From contig OZ005660.1 in NCBI GenBank assembly GCA_963930645.1, positions 245,857,082 through 245,921,081 on the forward strand: DNA of 64,000 bases, read 5' to 3'. Below are positions 24,113 to 35,341 of the stretch, in pieces. Numbering within the stretch: the first letter of the stretch is position 1; every line of letters begins with the position of its first letter. Made by a program: the position numbers and the translations under genes. This stretch comes from Salticus scenicus (lineage: Eukaryota; Arthropoda; Arachnida; Araneae; Salticidae). The notes beneath the pieces were generated by a model. The model saw only the letters and a list, made by a program, of their open reading frames with translations, ran no database searches and was not told where the DNA came from.

Positions 24113-25067
24113 TTTTTAAGTTTGTACACTCTACCACTGTTATCACTATATCCCATGGGTTGTTCCATAAAGATATTTTCATTAAGTTCACCATTTAGGA
24201 AAGCAGTTTTAACATCAAGTGCAAACATTTTTAGTTCTTTATGAATGATGATGGCAAGTACAAGTCTGAGAGAGGATGTACTAATAACAGGAGCATAAGT
24301 TTCAAAGAAATCAACACCTGCTTTCTGTTCAAAGCCTCTTGCAACCAGTCTTGCCTTAAAGACACCATTTTGTTTAATTCTAAACACCCATTTGCAGGAT
24401 ATTGTTTTCTCATTTTCTGGTAACTCCACAAGTTCCCACACTTTGTTTTGATTCAAAGATTTCATTTCTTGATTCATAGCATTTCGCCATAAATTCTGCT
24501 CATTAACTGGTAATTTCTCTAAATCTTCAAACAAAATTGGATCAGGATTTGCTACAAGTGCACTGTATAGGTAGTAGTCATTTAGTCTAGCAGGTGGCTT
24601 TGTGCTTCTTCTTGAACTTCTGGTTTCATTTTCTTCAGGATTATTAGATTCAGCATCATTCGATTCAAGCAAAACTTCAGGTTGAGAATTAATGTCTAAT
24701 GGAACATTTTCTTGACTTGTATCAGATATAGAAATTCTTTTCTTTTCTTCGTTAAACTTAACATTGCGAGAATTTGTAACTCTATTTGTTTCAGGGTCCA
24801 ACAAACGGTAACCCATGCTTGAGTAGCCAACAAAAATCATTTTTCTTGATTTGGGATCCAACTTCTTCCTCAGGTTGTCTGAAATTCTCATGTATGCATC
24901 ACATCCAAATACCTTTATTAAATTTAAGTCAGGAGGTTTTCCATACTTCAGCGCAAATGGCATGCAATTATTAATACTTTGGCAGGGAATTCTATTTTTA
25001 AGATAGGCTGCAGTCTGTACAGCAAAGCCCCAGAAACTTTTTGGTAACTGTGCTTCATACACCAATG

Positions 25068-25233
25068 CAGTGGCGGATTTAAGGGGGGGGCTAGGGTGCT
25101 GAAGCCCCCCCCCCAAAAAAAAAACACTGACATTCACAATTGAATATCGTAATTGTAAATTTTTTATTGGTCTAGAATAACACTTTGAAAAATCTCAGCC
25201 CCCCCCAAAAGTCAAGTTCTGGATCCGCCACTG
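25068..25233. mobile_element. hAT-like MITE in Copia integrase
   Basis: A 166 bp insert with ends CAGTGGCGGATTTA and, reverse complemented, CAGTGGCGGATCCA, flanked by the 8-bp duplication CACCAATG (25060-25067 and 25234-25241). An 8-bp duplication with short inverted ends fits hAT. It contains facing G and C runs. Insert plus duplication is 174 bases, a multiple of three, so the Copia frame is the same on both sides, but stops inside the MITE end it. Confidence 0.92.
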
Positions 25234-26895
25234 CACCAATGCACGAGCTTTCTCCAACAAGTATCGATTGGCTCTTTCAGCAACACCGTTTAAACAAGCT
25301 GAGTATGGTGGAGCAGGATCTAGCAGTATACCAGTTTCCTTGCAACACTTGGCTAATTCTCCAGAGACATACTCTCCCGTATTGTCGCATCTGATTTTAT
25401 ACAAATTAGGATTTTGCTTTAAGAATAGCTTAAATACTGGAACTATGTCATTTTTATGCTTCAGTAAATGTACCTCACAGAATCTTGAGTGATCATCAAT
25501 GATTGTTACAAAATATTTTTCACCAGAAGGTGTAGGTGGTGAAATAGGGCCACATATGTCGGTATGAACCATTCTCATAGCTGAGGTTTCTCGACTTCTG
25601 GGACCCTTTCCAGCAGGTTCATTTGATTGATTAGCCATGACACATTCTTCACAGAAATTATCTGAAGTAGGAAGGCCCATTTGCTCTAAAACTTTATTTG
25701 ATGAGTGTCCCATGCGTCTACGCCAAAGATCTGAAGAATGGTTAGCGACACTAGCTACAGCTTTAATGGGCTTAAATTCACTAACATAGTGCCCTTTATC
25801 ATTAAGCTGAGCCATTACAAAGCTCTTTTTACCCTTTTGCACTAACGCTTTATCATCTTTAAATATAATACTGTAACCTGCCTTTTGAATGTTCTTTACT
25901 GATATTAGTTCACCATTTAAATCAGGCACATAAAGTACATCAGTCAGAATAATTTTCTTTCCATGAAAAATTCCTGAAATTTTTCCAATTCCTTCTATTT
26001 TTAAAGTGTCATTTTTGGATGCACAGGCCACTGAACCAGAAAAACTTTTCAAATCATCAAACCACTCACTTTTACTGCACATATGTGCTGTAGCTCCAGA
26101 GTCCAACAGAAACAGATTGTCGTCAGATTCACCCATCATAAAAGTCACTGCTGCAGCTGTTTCTTTATGATCCATCTTTGATTTTACTCTACAGTCCCTT
26201 TTGTAATGCCCAGAACGGCCACAATTAAAACAAGTTACTTTACTTTTGCAGTTCTTTGCTACATGACCTTTAAATTTGCAACGATAGCAAGTTAAATTAG
26301 ATTTATTCACACGTAAAGCTGCGTTGTCACTGGATCCACAATTACGTATCTGTTCACTACTTTTATCGCTTTTCAGGGCTTCTGCACTTAAGAGTCTTTG
26401 GGTAACAAAGTTCAAAGTCAGGTTCTCGCTCGGTTGATTTTCAATTGTAGCTTTAACTACATCATATTCAGGTGGAAGAGACATCATTAGATATATCAGC
26501 ACATCCATATCCTGCACAGCCGCACCGGACATTCTTAAGTCATTTACAGTTCCTAGCATTTCATCAATATGTTGCTGCATACTGCAATCAGATCGTTTCT
26601 TCATAGTTGCTAATCTCTTTCTAGCCAAAATCTGACTAACAGCACTCGTTTTAGCATATTTTGTTTTTAAAGTTTTCCATATTTCACAAGCTGACTTTTC
26701 ATTGGCCAGAGCAGCCAAAACCGAATCATCTAATAGAGTCAGCAATAAGGCATAAGCCTTTTTCGCGGCACGTACTTCCGCTTCTTTGGTTCTATCACAT
26801 TCCTTTTCTAAATACAAATCCAGCTCTTTCGCTGCAAACACAGCTTCAACACGTCGACTCCATAGCGAGAAGTTCTTGCCGTTGAACGGTTCAAC

Positions 26896-27604
26896 CACGG
26901 AGTAATATTAATAGGAGTTGAAGGTCCAATGGGAGAAAGCTACGAAACTGTGATCTAAATATTTGGTAAATATTGAGGGCGCCACTTGTCATTCCTCCCT
27001 ATCTCGGCGCGGATATACTGTTGTTTTCAATAGAATTTTGCTGTAGTACATTTAAATTTTTTTATTTTAAACAATTTAATTTCTTTCTAAGTTCTTAAAA
27101 CTGCATAATTCAGATGTTTCAAATAAATGTTTCGTTCCTAGTTGTAAAACAGGCTATGATAGTGATAAGAAAAACAAAAAAAAAGCCCTAGGAGAAAAAT
27201 AAAGTCCGAGTTCGTGTTTTCTGCACCGAAAGTAAGTTTATTTTTTTTCTTTACAAAATTTCATCCATTCTCCTTCCTCCCAATTATCTGTTTTAGCTAG
27301 CTTCGGTTCATAAGAATCGTCATTTTTTAAAAGCTTTCTTTCAAAGTAAAATTAGTATAAAATGGCTCTTAAAAAAAAACATGTTGGTTAGAATACTCTA
27401 TTTAATGAAATTTGCTTTCAATCGAAATTTTTTCAGCTTGATATTATTTTTAAAAAAATAATTAAAACGAGACATTTCCCCATTGAATAGCATTGCGGAA
27501 GCTGGAGAGAAGGAAGGATTGCACGCTGGCGCCATCTGTAAACATTAGAAAACAACATCACAAAATTTCAGCGTTACCTTCTTCTCCTGTCTTTTTACTC
27601 CGTG
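26896..27604 (+). mobile_element. P-like non-autonomous element in Copia gag
   Basis: A 709 bp insert with ends CACGGAGTAA and TTACTCCGTG, flanked by the 8-bp duplication GGTTCAAC (26888-26895 and 27605-27612). It splits Copia gag after codon 11-12. Inside, on the plus strand, is a relic of a THAP-domain exon ending at a splice donor. The 8-bp duplication plus THAP is the combination known for P-type transposons; hAT is the alternative on the duplication alone. Confidence 0.85.
27113..27231 (+). pseudogene. THAP-domain first exon relic of a P-like transposase
   Basis: The translation holds NKCFVPSCKTGYDSDKKN, where CFVPSC is the first cysteine pair of the C2CH zinc-binding THAP domain. An A-run and a stop follow, then in another frame EFVFSAPK ends exactly at a GTAAGT donor. 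Exon one of many THAP transposase genes ends at such an APK position. No downstream exon remains in the 709 bp element, so it has lost the catalytic part. Confidence 0.7.
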
Positions 27605-27712
27605 GGTTCAACACTATATTTTGAATCTTCACTTGCCATTTAACACGTGACAAACACACTACGAAAAACTAATCAAAATTTATACTTCATTGGCTTGTTA
27701 AACTTCTGTTAG

Positions 27713-27732
27713 AGCATCGAACCACGCTCTGC
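27713..27732 (-). other. Copia primer-binding site
   Basis: Directly after the 5' LTR on the minus strand is GCAGAGCGTGGTTCGATGC. It resembles the complement of the 3' part of initiator methionine tRNA (AGCAGAGGATGGTTTCGAT type) with a few mismatches, so priming by that tRNA is a reasonable inference. Confidence 0.5.
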
Positions 27733-28117
27733 TGTTAAATTAAATCAATCAGAGTCCGATGTTCATGGATATAAGATGAAGTTTAAAATAATGAAAAACG
27801 TGCAGAAATTGCACTCACGTACATCACGCTAGAGCGTCAGCGTACCCAAGAAACGACAACAAACAAAAGTGTTGCCAAAACATATATATAAAGAAAACTT
27901 ACAGTTATGGAGCGTGTTCAGTAGAGCGCCCGAGATGGATCAATGCGACCGGGCGATAACGTCACTGATCCTGGACCGGTCTTGGATCGGGCCAGGAATC
28001 TACTGAACGCTTTGGAACAATTTTGACGTGATAGGAGCAGCGCCATCTATCTAATTTGACCTGTATTAGCAAGTTATATATTGTATTTCTGTTGTTTATT
28101 TTGTCTGGACTTTTAAT

Positions 28118-29123
28118 ACGTAATTCCATAAAATGCTAAACTATATTACGTTTTTTCTTAAAAAAAAAAAAAAAAAGAAAAAAAGAAAGAAAGATCTTTT
28201 ATGTAATAACAGTTTTACTTCTTTCTTATTAATGTAGAATTCTGTACTCTGCTAACAAAAAATAAGAAGCTATTAATTGATTGTACTGATAAATTACTAA
28301 TATACATTACTTTGGTTATGATTTTTCTAAATTCACGTATAAATTTTAATCATGAAAATGTTAAGAATATTACGTTACATTTATTTTTAAAGGAACAGAG
28401 TAGATTTATCTTAAGTGAGCACTTAAAACACCATTCTTTCTCTTCGAATTTTATTATGAACAGAAATGTACAACAAAAACGTTTTTGAAAAATAAATAAA
28501 TAAATAAATTATATAAAATATGAAATATGCTGTTCAGTTAATATAATGGATTTATATAAAAAATAATCTTATTTTCTTCTTCAATTTATGAATCAATACA
28601 AAGAGCTTTTTCTCTTATTACCGACTGAATATTAAAATAAACTAGCAATGTAAACAACACTGCATAATTTTATAGCTACTTTTTTTACAGTCTGTTTTGT
28701 TTATTAAATTTAATAATTGACATCTTAAACTTATTTTTACCTAAATTAAAAATATGTGGAAGGATTTTAATTTATTTACTTATAGTTAACTTATTGTTTT
28801 AAAGGTAAAAAATACAAACTTTTCTATTTGTAAACAAAAAACAATCGCATGAATGAAAAGCTTTGTCTGAAAGAAAAAAGAAATGTAATTTTTCCCAGCT
28901 TATTTTTATATATTAAATTAATAAAATATGATAGCGTCCGAATTAAAAAAATATGTTTTTTTGTTTCAATTAAAATTGTGTAAATTTTTGTTTTAATTTT
29001 ATGTTTGAATGTGACGTTCATCAATAAAAAAAATTACGTATCGAAAATCGTTATTACGTAAAAAATCTTTTTTACACAATAAATAAATAAACATAATATA
29101 GTTTAGCATTTTATGGAATTACT
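28118..29123. repeat. Inverted pair bounding a ~1 kb AT-rich block
   Basis: TAATTCCATAAAATGCTAAA with following CTATATTA (28121-28148) is repeated inverted at 29094-29121, about 30 matching bases. This may be a nested MITE-like insert within the 4.9 kb element. Its interior shows no gene; one minus-strand 66 residue ORF is very AT-rich. Confidence 0.65.
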
Positions 29124-31239
29124 TACCTTATTTTCTACAGCACAAACAATGCATATAAATAGGTACATCTGTATTAATCCTCAGCTAATCAAACAAATAA
29201 ACAATCATTGTCAAAAAGGTCGGCGTTAGTTCACATCCATCGGCAGTCGTGACGTCAGAAGGGGGTGTGTGTAAAGAGTTAAAAGGAATCCGGCAATTTT
29301 GCATGGATTTTATTTTCTCGTCAGTCAATAGATAAAACTTAGAAAGGTCGTTTTGCGTGTTCTGTTTATGCCAGAATAATGAAATATATATGCAGAAATA
29401 ATAATGAGATTTCGTTTGAGGAATTTATATTTGTTTTGCAAGAACAATATAACACAAAATTAAAAAGTATCTAAATTTGTTTGCTTCAAAAGCGACAACG
29501 TTTTTATTGAAGTAAAATATAGTACAATAGTAAAAATCTGATCCATTAGTGATTCTTTTCTAAACATTCAGAAAAAAAAAAAAAAAAGTATGTTTTTAAT
29601 GCTTTATTGACAATCTGCTTGTAATGTGTAATGGTGAATTTCATTTGTGACAGACATGATATCACACATCTTTCTTGTTCAACTTTTAAATACTAAATTT
29701 AAATTTATCTTAATGAATATTGGTGTTCCGATATATCTATATGTTTTTCTTATAAATAATACATTTTTTTTTATCTAAGAAAAAATAATTACATTTACTA
29801 AGGTAAAGATATAAGCGTGACAAACATGACAACAAAGCATGTTTTCAGTAATTGATCTTTGTCACTCATTTGCTCTAAACTGAAATACATTCGGAGTCCA
29901 GAAATTTTAATTCACACACACAGGGCTTTTGTCTCATTAAAAAAAATTAATTGTGTGACAGACATTACATGTATAAAAAAATTGAAATTATTTTCTGCTT
30001 AATAAAAAATAAATAAAGAAAAAAGAAATAATGATCTATATTTTTTAAATATATGCAATGTTCTGTATTACTTGATAGGTTTTTTTTATTTAAAAAAAAG
30101 AGAGAGAAATGTTTGATATTTTTTATTTTATTATTTTCATTTTTTAAATGTCTTAATTCATTGTTGAAATCTTTGAGTTGTCGGGCAATGACAATGATAC
30201 TACACAATCTGGTACATTACTGTGCTAAAACCAACTCATTTTCTATTAACCTACTGTTATAGTCCTTGATAAAGATATAGTTGTAATTTTGTAAATTTCA
30301 AAATTATTTTTCAGTATTTATTAACTTTTCTATATATTTTGCTTTGTAGTAATTGTTTATTGATTTATTCAAGTTTTTCTTCTTGGTATTTGATCATCAT
30401 AATTATGAAATATTATTATTATATTATGAAAACCTTTTCTAACAATATACAAGAAATATTTATATGTATAAGAATAGATAATTTTTTTTTATAAAGGAAA
30501 AATTCAAACAAATAAATTAGAAATAGCATAAGAAATGAAGATTAATCCTATGAAATTAAAACAATAGACGAATTATTATGAAAGTACTCATTTGACAACA
30601 TCTTTCTCAAGGGAAAATTATTACAAAAGGAAAAATAATACTAATATCTTTCCGTTAATACCAATTTATTAAAAAATCCAAAATATTGCTAATTAATTTG
30701 CCCAGTATCAGTAAAAACAAAATATACCAATAATTTAATGAAGAGTCATTACAAAGGAATATTAATTTAGAAGTTTCTTTTTTCCTGCTTTACTTGTTAC
30801 TTTATTTTAAGTGGGTGGCTGCCCCCCCCCTCCCAGTTTCTTCAAAATTAAATAAATTTAATTTTTGACTATTCAAACAAACTAGGAATTCAGTCTTATG
30901 CTCCTGCTTCGTGTTTTTGCATTAGCCCTCTGGTACCATACACACAAAGTTTAATATTTACGCATCTTTAATATTTAAACGAATCATTTCATTATAGAAA
31001 CTATGTCAATCAAAAGCTGAAACTTTTGAAATCTTACATTATAAGAATTGTAAAATGTACCATTTTCGAAACTAAAAGGTGACCATTATCAGCAGAACTA
31101 AGAAAATGTGTTGAGTAATAATTAAGGTCAAATGCACTGCATAATATATATATATATATATATACAGGGCTCCAGAAATTATAATTACTTTCTTGTACTT
31201 ATACGGCAGACAATATTTTGTTTTGGAGTCCAATTTTTG

Positions 31240-31470
31240 ATTTAGGTGTGTTTGTGTGCGAGGCCGACTAGCAACACATGAGTCCTAGGTCAAAGGTGGT
31301 GTGCCCTCCATGGAGGTCTTTCTAAGAGGTTCTAGCCCATGTTTATACAAGTTTCAGAGAAAACCATGGAAAATTTCAAATGGTTAAGTCAATGTACGCA
31401 ATCTGGGATCGAACCCAGCACTTCCCGTCTACCAGCTTTGAGCTCAGCGCTACTTGGTAACTGGTTGGGC
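31240..31470 (-). mobile_element. Diverged full-length tRNA-derived SINE
   Basis: Read on the minus strand it aligns with the SINE at 33637-33866: TAGCGCTGAGCTCAAAGCTG at the A-box region, GGGTTCGATCCC as B box (plus-strand 31405-31416), then TTTTCCATGGTTTTCTCTGA, CTTAGAAAGACCTCCATGGA and CCTAGGACTCAT. It is older than that copy by the number of differences. Confidence 0.85.
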
Positions 31471-32145
31471 AATTTTTGACATAGAATTTTGCAACAATTG
31501 CACGTTTTGAGGTTTTCTGAATACATATATCAAACTTTTAGTTTTGAGTCTGCTATCAATATAAGTTAAAAACATGAAAATTATAGAAGTTCAAATTTGG
31601 TATTTGAAAGATTGTATGGGAATGCCACTTGAAATATTTGACTTAAGATCTATAAGTTTCCAATAGTGGGGATAGTAAAGTTCTGTGAATAATTTTAAAT
31701 GTATATTTTAGTTTTATAACAACCATGAATATTTCATGAATGTTTGTTAAACATTCAAATAAGGAGTGAAGGTGATGATAGATCCTCCCCTCTCCCCCTT
31801 ACACACGGAAATATATGCCACATTAAAGTGCTTCTATAACTAGAAAGTTAAGAGAAGGAAGTGTGTGTGTCACCCCATATTTTTTAATCAATAGCATACT
31901 AGTAATAATTAGAGTACTATTACTTAACTCAATTATTATTATTTACTATTAATTTTAAACTACTTATAATACTTTTAGAAAATTTCCCAGGACTTAATTA
32001 TTAAGATTACATATTTCAAAATTTTCTTTTCTTTGATTTAGGGAAGTGAAGAGAGGTGCCTATAAAGAGAAAATTTAAAATTAAGATAAGTTGAAAATTG
32101 CAAAAATTTAAAGTTAAAAATTATAACTCTTATATATATATAAAT

Positions 32146-32181
<36 letters not shown>

Positions 32182-32345
32182 GAGAGAGAAATATATATTT
32201 CACTCTATATATTCTGCATATTTATGTAGAGTGAAAGTTCTTAGGAAATGCATTTATTATTATTATTTATTTATTTTTCAGTATTTAAATCTATAAAGTA
32301 ACACAAAAATACATAAGATATATGAAAAATGAACTTAAAACACAA

Positions 32346-32452
32346 AATTACAAAATGACACAAAAATTCCAACTCCAGGATTGAACCGATGTACTTAGAA
32401 ATTACAGTCGGATGTGCTATCCACTGTGCCATCGGTACTCGCTGAAGTGTGT
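32346..32452 (-). mobile_element. tRNA-like SINE fragment, second family
   Basis: On the minus strand, ACCGATGGCACAGTGGATAG resembles an A box and CGGTTCAATCC a B box, with spacing like a tRNA; the ATGGCRCARTGGATARC pattern is like arginine tRNA. The acceptor stem does not pair well, so it is a SINE head and not a working tRNA. The 65 residue ORF here is incidental. Confidence 0.6.
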
Positions 32453-33636
32453 GATAGAAAATAATCATGAAGGTAAACTGCTAGCAGCAACCGATGACGC
32501 AATCTACTATTTTGATCATGTGACAAGTAGTGACGACGTCACGACTGCCGATGGATGTGAACTAACGCCGACCTGTCAAAAAAAGATGTTCATTGTTCAG
32601 GTTTTCACTGCGTAATGTCAATAAGAGCCTGATTTTCAACCTATTGCGCATTTGATCCATCACGTGACCCAATGGATCAAGAAATTTTTCTGGGCTTTCT
32701 GATCCACGACCGGTCGAGATCGGTCCATTCCACTGAACGGCGTGACTCTGGATCGGTCGACACCACTGAACGCTTTGGCTCGGAATCTTTCGACCGGTCG
32801 TGGATCGGGCGCTCTACTGAACACGCCCATGGTTACATATATGGTAGAAATGAATGACAGTTCAAATGTGATACAAAATAACAGTGATTACATCAAATAT
32901 AAAACAGTTACTGTGATTAACTCTCAATATATAGCTTTTTTCTTGAGTGAATACGTAGATATCTATTTAGATTTTCCGTTTGATCGAGAAAAATCTTCCG
33001 AATACACTTCGCTTTCCTCTTGTTTGAGTTCGTACATGTTCATTCAAAGTTTCCCTTATGGAAAACTTTCAAGAACATATGGAACACTTTCAATAACATT
33101 TTAAATGATATACATACAGTTTTTTTTCTGTGTGAAAGCATAGATGTGTATTTAGATGCCTCAATTTAGAAAAACGTAACAGTTTTTCACTTGTGTGAGT
33201 GCGTACATGCATATCTAATACTACTTTATCCGAAACACTTAGAACGGATTTCACTCAAGTATGGTTTTTCGCCTATGTGAATTCATAAATGTTTATTCTG
33301 AGTCTTCTAGCCTTAAAGAAAACTTTTTAGGACATATTTCACATTTTTTTTTCTTTGTATGAATGCGTAAATTTGTATTCGAATTGCCTTTGAAAGAAAA
33401 CCTTCTAGTACAAATTTCAAATATATGGCTTTTCATCTCTATGGATGCGTGAATGTCAATTTAATTTCTCGATTTGGGAGAATCTTTTAGAACATATTAC
33501 TTAGATATAGCTTTTCGCCTGCGTGAGTCCGTGAATGCACATATAATGCAGTTTTCTCGTGGAACTCTTTCGAACATATTTCACACATATAAGGGTTTTC
33601 TTTTGTGTCAATGTGTAGCTGTCTCTTTCTAGAAAA

Positions 33637-33866
33637 GGCCCACCAGCGGCCGAGCGGTTCTGCGCTCAAATCTGGTAGATGGGAGGTGCCGGGTTCGATC
33701 CCAGGTCGCGCTCATCGACCTAGCCGTTCGGAGTTTTCCGTGGTTTCCTCCGAAACTCGCGTAAATACGGGCTAGGACCCCTTAGAAAGACCCCCACGGA
33801 GGGCATTCTCCCTATAGGCCTAGGACACATAAGGAGTCAATCGGCCTTAATCCTCCAACCAACCAA
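33637..33866 (+). mobile_element. Full-length tRNA-derived SINE in the zinc-finger array
   Basis: A 230 bp element with a tRNA-like head (A box in CAGCGGCCGAGCGGTTCTGC, B box GGTTCGATCCC at 33692-33702), a unique body with CCTAGGACACAT and a (CCAA)n tail. It is flanked by the 11-bp duplication TTTCTAGAAAA (33626-33636 and 33867-33877). It interrupts a finger-coding stretch. RNA polymerase III transcription from the A and B boxes is expected for this class. Confidence 0.92.
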
Positions 33867-34411
33867 CTTTCTAGAAAAACCTCTGGAACAGATTCCAGTT
33901 TGATTTATTTTTTTGAATGAATGCGTAAATACGCATTCACAGCGCGCCTTACTGAAAATTTTTTAGAACACATTTCACAAACATATGGCTTTTCTTCTGG
34001 AGTGAATGCGTAAATATTAATTAAGAGCAATCTTCTCAAAGAACTCTTTACAACGAATTTCACACGCATATAGCATTTCGCCTGTAAGAGTGCGTGAATG
34101 TGCATTTAGATTCCTTTTTTGAGAGTATTCTTTAAAACAAATTTGACACACATATGGCTTTTATCCCATGTGAATGCGTAAATGTGTAATTAGATTACTT
34201 TAGTCAGAGAATCCTTTAGAATATATTTCACACATATATGGCTTTCTCCTGTGTCAATGCGTAAATCCCTATTTAGATAATTTTTGTGAGAGAATTCTTC
34301 AGAACATATTTCACACACATATGGCTTTTCTTTTGTGTGAATACGTAAATGCATATTTAGAAGACCTTTCCGAGAGAATCCTTTAGAACATATTTCACAC
34401 ACATATGGTAT

Positions 34412-35341
34412 TTAACCTTTGTGAGAGAGTAAATGATAATTTAGACTTTCTTTACGAGAGAATTTTTTAGAGCATAAATCACACACATACGGCTTTTCTC
34501 CTGTGTGAATCCGTAAATGGATATTCAGATGACTTTTTTGGGAATAGGCTTTAGAACATATTTCACACACATACGGCTTTTCTCCTGTGTGAATCCGTAA
34601 ATGCGTATTCAGATGATGTTTGTGAGAGAATCCTTTAGAACATATTTCACACACATAATATGGCTTTTTTCCCGTGTGAATGCGTAAATGTGTAGTTAGA
34701 GCACTATTGTTAGAGAATCCTTTAGAACATATTTCACACACATATGGCTTTTCTTTTGTGTGAATACGTAAATGTATATTTAGATGACCTTTCTGGGAGT
34801 AGCCCTTAGAACATATTTCACACACATACGGCTTTTCTCCTGTGTGAATCCGTAAATGCGTATTCAGATGATTTTTGTGAGAGAATCCTTTAGAACATAT
34901 TTCACACACATAATATGGCTTTTTTCCCGTGTGAATGCGTAAATGTGTAATTAGATTACTTTTGTCAGAGTATTCTTTAGAACATATTTCACACACATAT
35001 GGCTTTTCTTTTGTGTGAATACGTAAATGGATATTTAGATGACCTTTTCGAGAGAATCCTTTAGAACATGTTTCACACACGTATGGCATTTCACCTGTAT
35101 GAGACAGTGAATGATCGATTAGACTAGCTTTATGAGAGAATCCTTTAGAACATACTTCACACACATATGGCTTTTCTTCGGTGTGAATGCGTAAATGTTT
35201 AATTAGATTACCTTTTTTAGAGAATCTCTTACAACATATTTCACATGCATATGGTTTTTCTCCTGTGTGAATGCGTAAATGTGTATTTAGAGCATCTTTT
35301 TGCGAGAATTGTTTAGAACATATTTGACACACATATGACAT
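34412..35341 (-). CDS. Eleven-finger C2H2 open block
   Basis: A 309 residue open frame of eleven consecutive C2H2 fingers, each with C-X2-C and H-X3-H, joined by TGEKPY-type linkers. Fingers 4-6 and 7-9 match as a block (linker order TKEKPY, TGKKPYY, TGEKPY), showing duplication of a three-finger unit. Linkers before fingers 6 and 9 read TGKKPYYVC with one extra residue. The ATG at 35341 lies inside a linker, so it is not a natural start; the frame upstream has a stop. It may be the surviving part of an exon or simply the least damaged part of a pseudogene. Predicted role if expressed: sequence-specific DNA binding. Confidence 0.7.
   Translation of the reverse strand: MSYVCQICSKQFSQKDALNTHLRIHTGEKPYACEICCKRFSKKGNLIKHLRIHTEEKPYVCEVCSKGFSHKASLIDHSLSHTGEMPYVCETCSKGFSRKGHLNIHLRIHTKEKPYVCEICSKEYSDKSNLITHLRIHTGKKPYYVCEICSKGFSHKNHLNTHLRIHTGEKPYVCEICSKGYSQKGHLNIHLRIHTKEKPYVCEICSKGFSNNSALTTHLRIHTGKKPYYVCEICSKGFSHKHHLNTHLRIHTGEKPYVCEICSKAYSQKSHLNIHLRIHTGEKPYVCDLCSKKFSRKESLNYHLLSHKG

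Larger units (their letters stand above)
23019..27639 (-). pseudogene. Copia gag-pol polyprotein gene, broken
   Basis: Start ATG at 27639 gives MASEDSKYSVEP, then a P-like insert, then FNGKNFSLW at 26887. Two zinc knuckles (CYRCKFKGHVAKNC and CFNCGRSGHYKRDC) end gag near 26180-26290. The protease motif LLDSGATAHMC follows, then integrase with HTDICGP, RCDNTGEY and LNGVAERANR. An hAT-like MITE splits the integrase frame at 25068-25233. Reverse transcriptase carries YVDDLLISG near 23970, and RNase H carries DADWGADLRDRKSISGY and STEAEILALA. The stop is at 23019. Besides the inserts, a 2-base loss (or 1-base gain) near 24108, just before LYGLKQAPRQW, shifts the frame, so the element is inactive. 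Confidence 0.93.
29201..32596. repeat. Subterminal inverted repeat pair of the 4.9 kb element
   Basis: The block 29201-29257 containing GGTCGGCGTTAGTTCACATC and CATCGGCAGTCGTGACGTCA is the reverse complement of 32531-32596. Between them is AT-rich DNA with poly-A and (TA)n tracts, a CA-free C-run at 30822-30833 and two SINE relics. No gene is seen in 29260-31230. Confidence 0.75.
27910..32828. mobile_element. 4.9 kb element with GGGCGTGTTC inverted ends inside the Copia LTR
   Basis: The left end GAGCGTGTTCAGTAGAGCGC and, reverse complemented, the right end GGGCGTGTTCAGTAGAGCGC match for 24 bases with one difference. The flanking duplication is ATG (27907-27909 and 32829-32831), or ATGG if the first base is excluded. 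Subterminal ACTGAACGCTTTGG and CCGGTCG motifs repeat near both ends, and a 57-base block at 29201-29257 is inverted at 32531-32596. No transposase frame is seen. The GGG start and 3-bp duplication suggest a PIF/Harbinger-like element, but the target is not the usual TWA, so the class is open. Confidence 0.85.
22739..32929 (-). mobile_element. Copia LTR retrotransposon with three nested insertions
   Basis: Minus-strand order is 5' LTR (right), primer site, gag, protease, integrase, reverse transcriptase, RNase H, polypurine tract, 3' LTR (left). Host flanks carry TATAA on the left and TATAG on the right, which fit a 5-bp duplication with one change. Removing the three inserts and their target duplications leaves about 4.4 kb, usual for Copia. 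The two LTRs differ by one substitution and one 2-base indel, so insertion into the zinc-finger locus was recent. The gag-pol frame is broken, so it cannot move on its own. Confidence 0.93.
27733..32929 (-). repeat. Copia 5' LTR, split by a 4.9 kb element
   Basis: The LTR pieces 27733-27910 and 32833-32929 together give 275 bp and match the 3' LTR except for one substitution and a 2-base indel. The gap between them is the element at 27910-32828 with its small target duplication. The split lies in this LTR only, so it happened after Copia integrated. Confidence 0.93.

Noticed and set aside
24241..24974. Plus-strand ORFs over the Copia pol region
   Set aside because: They are antisense shadows of the minus-strand reverse transcriptase and integrase frames.
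32360..32445. Possible functional tRNA on the minus strand
   Set aside because: Box-like motifs are present but the acceptor stem does not pair, and the copy is part of a SINE.
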